From NCBI GenBank assembly GCA_963720515.1, contig OY970397.1, forward strand, positions 1,178,001-1,242,000: a DNA stretch of 64,000 bases, written 5' to 3'. The notes beneath the pieces are model-generated. The model was given only the letters and a program-made list of their open reading frames with translations. It was not told the DNA's origin and made no database searches. Shown one piece after another: positions 60,559 through 64,000 of this stretch (positions are counted from its first letter, which is position 1; each line of letters begins with the position of its first letter). Source of the stretch: G963720515 sp963720515. GTDB taxonomy: Bacteria; Actinomycetota; Thermoleophilia; Gaiellales; Gaiellaceae. The position numbers and the translations under genes were made by a program.

Positions 60559-60894
60559 GTGGTGGGAGTGCTGATCTACGACGGCGACTGCGGGTTCTGC
60601 ACGAAGGCCGCGGAGTGGGTCGGCGGCGAGCGCGCCGCCTGGCAAACGCTTGGGCCCGGCGGGCTCGCGCAGCTCGACCTGACCGTGGAGGACGCCCGCG
60701 ACGCGGCCTGGTGGGTGGATGGAACCGGCCGCTACCGGGGGCATCTCGCGATCGGCCGTGCGCTCGCCGCGCGGTCGCCGCTCGGCCGCGCGCTGCTCGT
60801 GCCCCCGCTCCGCTGGCTCGGCGCCGCCGCGTATCCGGTCGTCGTGCGCCTGCGCCACCGCCTGCCCGGCGGGACGCCCGCCTGCCGCACCTAA
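60559..60894 (+). CDS. DCC-family thiol-disulfide oxidoreductase-like protein
   Basis: A 111-residue protein beginning GVLIYDGDCGFCTKAAEWV, the DxxCxxC signature of the DUF393/DCC family, and ending RLRHRLPGGTPACR. The family has a thioredoxin-like fold and is assumed to act in thiol exchange. Two tandem GTG codons (60559, 60562) lie five and eight bases after TATCGT (60548-60553), so either could start a near-leaderless message. Confidence 0.85.
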   Translation: MVGVLIYDGDCGFCTKAAEWVGGERAAWQTLGPGGLAQLDLTVEDARDAAWWVDGTGRYRGHLAIGRALAARSPLGRALLVPPLRWLGAAAYPVVVRLRHRLPGGTPACRT

Positions 60895-60898
60895 CGGG

Positions 60899-61555
60899 TC
60901 AGCGGGCCGCGCGCCAGGTGCGCCCGCCGTCCTCGGTCCGGAAGAGCGACGGCGGTCCGCCGTCCGTATACATCCAGCCGTTCCTCGCGTCGAGGAAGTA
61001 GAGCGCCCCTGCACCCGGCGCCGGGAGCTCGGTCCAGGTGGCGCCGCCGTCCTCGGTTGCGAAGAGCCGCCCCCGGCTGAAGTTGCTGCTCGTCGTGAGC
61101 GGGACGAGCAGCCAACCGCGGTCAGGGCTCACGAAGTCGACGGAGGCGGCGCTTGCGATCGAGTCGGTGAACGCGAGATCGGGCTCCGCGACCGGCGTCT
61201 CGCTCCAGGTCCGCCCGCCATCCGCGGTTCGGTCGAGGACGAGTTGCGTGCGCTCGTCGGCGCCGGTGTGCGCCGTCAGGACCCAGCCGTGGCGGTCGTC
61301 CACGAAGTACACGCCCTTCATCCCGGCCACGGCGTCGATTCCGTCCGGCGTCGCGTCCGTCCAGGAGTCGCCGCCGTCGCGCGTGACCATGAGGTGGTCA
61401 CCGCGGATCGCCCAGCCGAAGGCGTCGTCGCCATGCCGTGCATGCACCAGATCGGCGCGGGCCGCCGCCGCCGAGCCCGTTCGCGTCGGGTCGGACGAGC
61501 CGCACCCCGCCGCGAGAAGGGCGATCGCCGACGCGCAGGCGAGCGGGCCGCGCAC
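60899..61555 (-). CDS. BNR/Ycf48-like repeat lipoprotein
   Basis: A 218-residue lipoprotein: signal ending ALLAAGC, then four Asp-box repeats (TRDGGDSWTD, TADGGRTWSE, TEDGGATWTE, TEDGGRTWRA) alternating with F-x-D-x-x-x-GW strands, as in Ycf48-like and sialidase-type propellers. No catalytic residues seen. GTG 61555 follows CATACT (61567-61562) by six bases. It ends four bases from the convergent DCC gene. Confidence 0.85.
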   Translation of the reverse strand: MRGPLACASAIALLAAGCGSSDPTRTGSAAAARADLVHARHGDDAFGWAIRGDHLMVTRDGGDSWTDATPDGIDAVAGMKGVYFVDDRHGWVLTAHTGADERTQLVLDRTADGGRTWSETPVAEPDLAFTDSIASAASVDFVSPDRGWLLVPLTTSSNFSRGRLFATEDGGATWTELPAPGAGALYFLDARNGWMYTDGGPPSLFRTEDGGRTWRAAR

Positions 61556-61637
61556 GCGCCCAGTATGGCGCAGCCTCCGCGTGTGAATCCGGGCCGTCGC
61601 CTTCGCGCGAGGCGGTGCGACCCGCGATAATCGCCGC

Positions 61638-63213
61638 GTGCGGACCGACGGCGGAGCCACGCAGTCGTCCTCGAGCCCGGCGCGAGCGGGCCTCGTCCTC
61701 GCCTCCCTGATCCTCGTCGCCGCGGTCGCGAACCTCGGCCTCGCCGTTGCGAACGTCGCGCTCCCCTCCATCGGCGCGGAGTTCGACTCCTCCCAGACGG
61801 CGCTCAACCTGATCGCGGTCGGCTACTCGCTCGGCCTTGCCGCGTCCGTCCTCTACCTGGGGGCGGTCGGCGACCGCTACGGCCGCAAGCTGCTCCTCAT
61901 CCTCGGAATGGTGCTGACCATCCCGGCCGACTGCCTGGCCGCCTGGGCGCCGTCCGAGGAGGTGCTGATCTTCGCGCGCATCTTCGGCGGCCTCGCCGCC
62001 GGCATGGCGTACCCGACGACGCTCGCGCTCATCACCGCGCTCTGGGCCGGGCCGCTCCGCACACGCTCGATCGCGCTCTGGGCGGCGATCGGCGGCGCGA
62101 TCAGCGCACTCGGCCCGCTCTGCGCCGGGATCCTCCTCGAGCACTTCTGGTGGGGCTCGGTCTTCCTCCTGACGGTCCCGCTCGCCGGCATTGCGCTCGT
62201 CATGGCGCTCCTCTTCGTGCCGAGCCACGTGAACGAAGGCACCGAGCCCGTGGACAACCTCGGCGGGCTCCTCTCGATCGTCCTCGTCGGCACGCTGGTC
62301 CTCGGGATCAACTTCGCGCCCGTGCCGGACAAGGGGACGCTCGCGATCGGCCTGCTCGCGATCGCCGCCGCCACGCTGGTCGCGTTCGTTCTACGGCAGC
62401 GCCGCGCGCGGAACCCGCTGTACGACCTCGAGGTCGCCGCCCGCCCCACCTTCTGGGTCGCGGCGTGCGCCGGGCTCATCGTCTTCGGCTCGCTCATGGG
62501 CGCGATGTTCATCGGCCAGCAGTTCCTGCAGAACGTGCTCTCGTACTCGACCGTCGAGGCGGGCGCGGCGATCCTCCCCGCCGCCGCGTGCATGGTCGTC
62601 GTCGCCCCGCGCTCTGCGAAGCTCGTCGAGGTCCGCGGCGCGCGCTTCACGCTGCTCTTCGGCTACGTCTTCGTGCTGCTCGGCTTCCTCACGATGCTGC
62701 TCCTCTGGAAGGAGGACATCTCCGTACTGGAAGGTCGCGCTCGGCTACGCGTTCGTCGGGATCGGCGTCGGCCTCGCCGGCACTCCGGCCTCGCACTCGC
62801 TGACCGGCTCGGTTCCCGTTCGACGGGTCGGCATGGCGTCGGGCACCGCCGACCTTCAGCGCGACCTCGGCGGCGCGATCATGCAGTCGATCTTCGGCGC
62901 GCTCCTGACCGCGGGCTACGCGTCCGCAGCCGGCGCCCTCGTCGCCTCATCCGGCCAGGACGTCACGAGCGCGACCCAGTCGGAGCTGACGAAGTCGTTC
63001 TCGAGCGCGGCCGACACCGCATCGCGCTACCCGGCGTCCCAGCAGGACGCGATCATCGCCGGGGCCAAGCAGGCGTTCCTCGACGGCGACCAGTGGGCCT
63101 ACACGGCCGGAATCGTGGCCGTCCTGATCGGCGCGACGCTCGTCTTCCTCAAGTTCCCGCGCCGCGACGACGAGCAGCGGCTCCTCGCCGGCTATCACGC
63201 CGAAGACGCCTGA
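61638..63213 (+). CDS. DHA2-type MFS exporter (frameshifted)
   Basis: About 524 residues with 14 predicted helices: LVAAVANLGLAVANVALPSIG in helix 1, GAVGDRYGRKLLLILGM loop motif, ARIFGGLAAGMAYPTTLALIT. Near 62731 the frame changes in ATCTCCGTACTGG; dropping one base continues YWKVALGYAFVGIGVGLAGTPASHSLTGSVPVRRVGMASG, which is typical of the family. GTG 61638 follows GATAAT (61626-61631) by six bases. Overlaps the convergent membrane gene by 19 bases. Substrate unknown. Confidence 0.83.
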
Positions 63214-63821
63214 CGGGCGGAGAGCGGCAGGAGCAGGATCGCGCCGATCAGGAAGCACAGGCCGCCGAACGCGGTGAAGAAGTTCGCCGCTGCGAGGTGG
63301 ACGATGCTCCCGTTGGACGGCACCCAGAACGCGGCGAGGGCGGAGATCCCGAAGGCGATGCAGCCGACCAGGTTGACGGTGGCGATCTTCCAGTCGAGCG
63401 TCCGTCCCCGCCCGCGCACCAGGCTGTAGGCGAGGACGCCCGAGACCAGGAAGCATGCGGAGCCGATCGTGTCGGGCGTCCACACGAGCCGGTCGTACTC
63501 GGTCGCGTCGAGCCCCTGCTGGAGCGCCCGGAACGTGTCGACGTTGAAGTACAGCGTCCCGACGAACTGGATCCCGCTCGCCCACCAGTCGGTGCTGAAC
63601 CACCCGGCCCGCGTCGACTCGAGCAGCTGGAGCCCCGCGGCCGTAGTGAAGAAGATCGAGCCGACGAAGAAGACGAGCGCGTCGATCTCCGAGCCGACCA
63701 GCTCCACGAGCCCCGGGAACGGCCCGACGAAGAAGCACGTCGAGCCGATCGCGAACAGGACGCCGATCCACCACCCCGCGCGGTGCGGCGCCCACCAGAC
63801 TCCCTCGCCGTGCCGGGCCAA
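63195..63821 (-). CDS. YrhK-like membrane protein
   Basis: A 208-residue membrane protein with about six helices and repeated IGSxCFF(V/L)G segments (GVLFAIGSTCFFVGPFPGLVELVG, TPDTIGSACFLVSGVLAYSL, FGGLCFLIGAILLL), resembling YrhK-type proteins of unknown function. The frame begins with TTG 63821 immediately after the TAG of the upstream gene. A start there by reinitiation is plausible, but no better codon lies nearby. Confidence 0.7.
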   Translation of the reverse strand: MARHGEGVWWAPHRAGWWIGVLFAIGSTCFFVGPFPGLVELVGSEIDALVFFVGSIFFTTAAGLQLLESTRAGWFSTDWWASGIQFVGTLYFNVDTFRALQQGLDATEYDRLVWTPDTIGSACFLVSGVLAYSLVRGRGRTLDWKIATVNLVGCIAFGISALAAFWVPSNGSIVHLAAANFFTAFGGLCFLIGAILLLPLSARQASSA

Positions 63822-64000
63822 CTACGAGGGCGGGACCGGCGCGAACGGATGGATCTCGTCGTCTCCGTCCTGCACGACGCCCCAGCTCGCCTCGGGCACC
63901 TCGTTCCAGGCGCCCTCGAGGTCGCCGAGCGGCTCCGACACGACGATGCGCGTCTCGTCGGAGAGCTCGTGGAACATCGGGTTGTCCGGGTACCGCTCGC
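63822..64000 (-). CDS. Class II glutamine amidotransferase, C-terminal part
   Basis: The window ends inside this gene; 58 residues are visible, including TRIVVSEPLGDLEGAWNEVPEASWGVV near the C-terminus, a conserved segment of YafJ/EgtC-like class II glutamine amidotransferases. The catalytic N-terminal Cys lies outside the window. The membrane protein gene begins directly after its stop codon. Confidence 0.75.
   Translation of the reverse strand, partial: ERYPDNPMFHELSDETRIVVSEPLGDLEGAWNEVPEASWGVVQDGDDEIHPFAPVPPS

Noticed and set aside
62720..62740. A 13-base match (CGTACTGGAAGGT) to the inverted-repeat element
   Set aside because: It is inside a conserved MFS segment (YWKV in the corrected frame) and lacks the flanking element sequence, so it is a chance match.
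1..64000. CRISPR arrays, rRNA genes, prophage or complete IS elements
   Set aside because: No regularly spaced repeats, rRNA segments, integrase or transposase genes were found by reading the window.

Overview
The window is GC-rich DNA with many GTG starts and almost no non-coding space. Gene content suggests an actinobacterium (Actinomycetota), possibly a Thermoleophilia-type lineage; there is no rRNA or taxonomic marker here, so this placement is inference. It holds about 60 protein genes, one tRNA-Ala, a 20-codon leader peptide gene and two copies of a ~160-bp inverted-repeat element. No phage, integron, CRISPR array or complete insertion sequence was seen. No gene-free stretch exceeds about 300 bases.

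Layout. 1-5.2 kb: ABC exporter genes, tRNA-Ala, a secreted matrixin-like metalloprotease. 5.2-7.7 kb: membrane-bound diguanylate cyclase and two small membrane proteins. 7.7-10.3 kb: likely NAD-precursor locus (NrtR-like regulator, nicotinamidase, MFS transporter). 10.3-15.2 kb: thioredoxin-fold DUF255 protein, then Zur and a ZnuABC zinc importer whose binding-protein gene is broken. 15.2-19.4 kb: two-component pair and an EfeUO-type iron importer. 19.4-23.8 kb: MprAB-like two-component pair divergent from an HtrA protease, plus a small secreted protein sharing a binding-site-like repeat. 23.8-30.3 kb: MFS exporter, intradiol dioxygenase-like lipoprotein, YdeI-family protein, 2-oxoacid:ferredoxin oxidoreductase. 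30.4-39.8 kb: TIGR03118 protein, LtrA, an orphan VgrG-like spike protein, AlkZ-type winged-helix protein, VOC, DUF1697, phosphoesterase-like protein, Cys-less DksA-like protein. 39.7-40.8 kb: pheA preceded by a Phe-rich leader peptide and hairpin. 40.8-48.9 kb: substrate-binding protein plus TPM-domain protein, LVIVD-like secreted protein, CopC-CopD, ECF sigma factor and STAS protein. 49-53.3 kb: MFS, Vps62-like membrane protein, YihY. 53.4-60.5 kb: a giant secreted repeat protein, cupredoxin, DUF1501 and DUF1800 proteins. 60.5-64 kb: DCC-family protein, BNR-repeat lipoprotein, MFS, membrane protein and the end of a class II glutamine amidotransferase.

Three sequence-level patterns run through the window. 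(1) More than twenty genes have a NANNNT (usually TANNNT) box 6-7 bases before the start codon, as expected for leaderless mRNAs. (2) Six convergent gene pairs end on one shared palindromic CTAG, each strand using its TAG as stop; the inverted-repeat element between the DUF255 gene and zur sits exactly between two CTAG copies, as if it had inserted into such a shared stop. (3) At least a dozen otherwise well-conserved genes carry a single-base frameshift and znuA carries about seven, so base-level assembly errors (or decay, for znuA) must be considered when reading the annotation.
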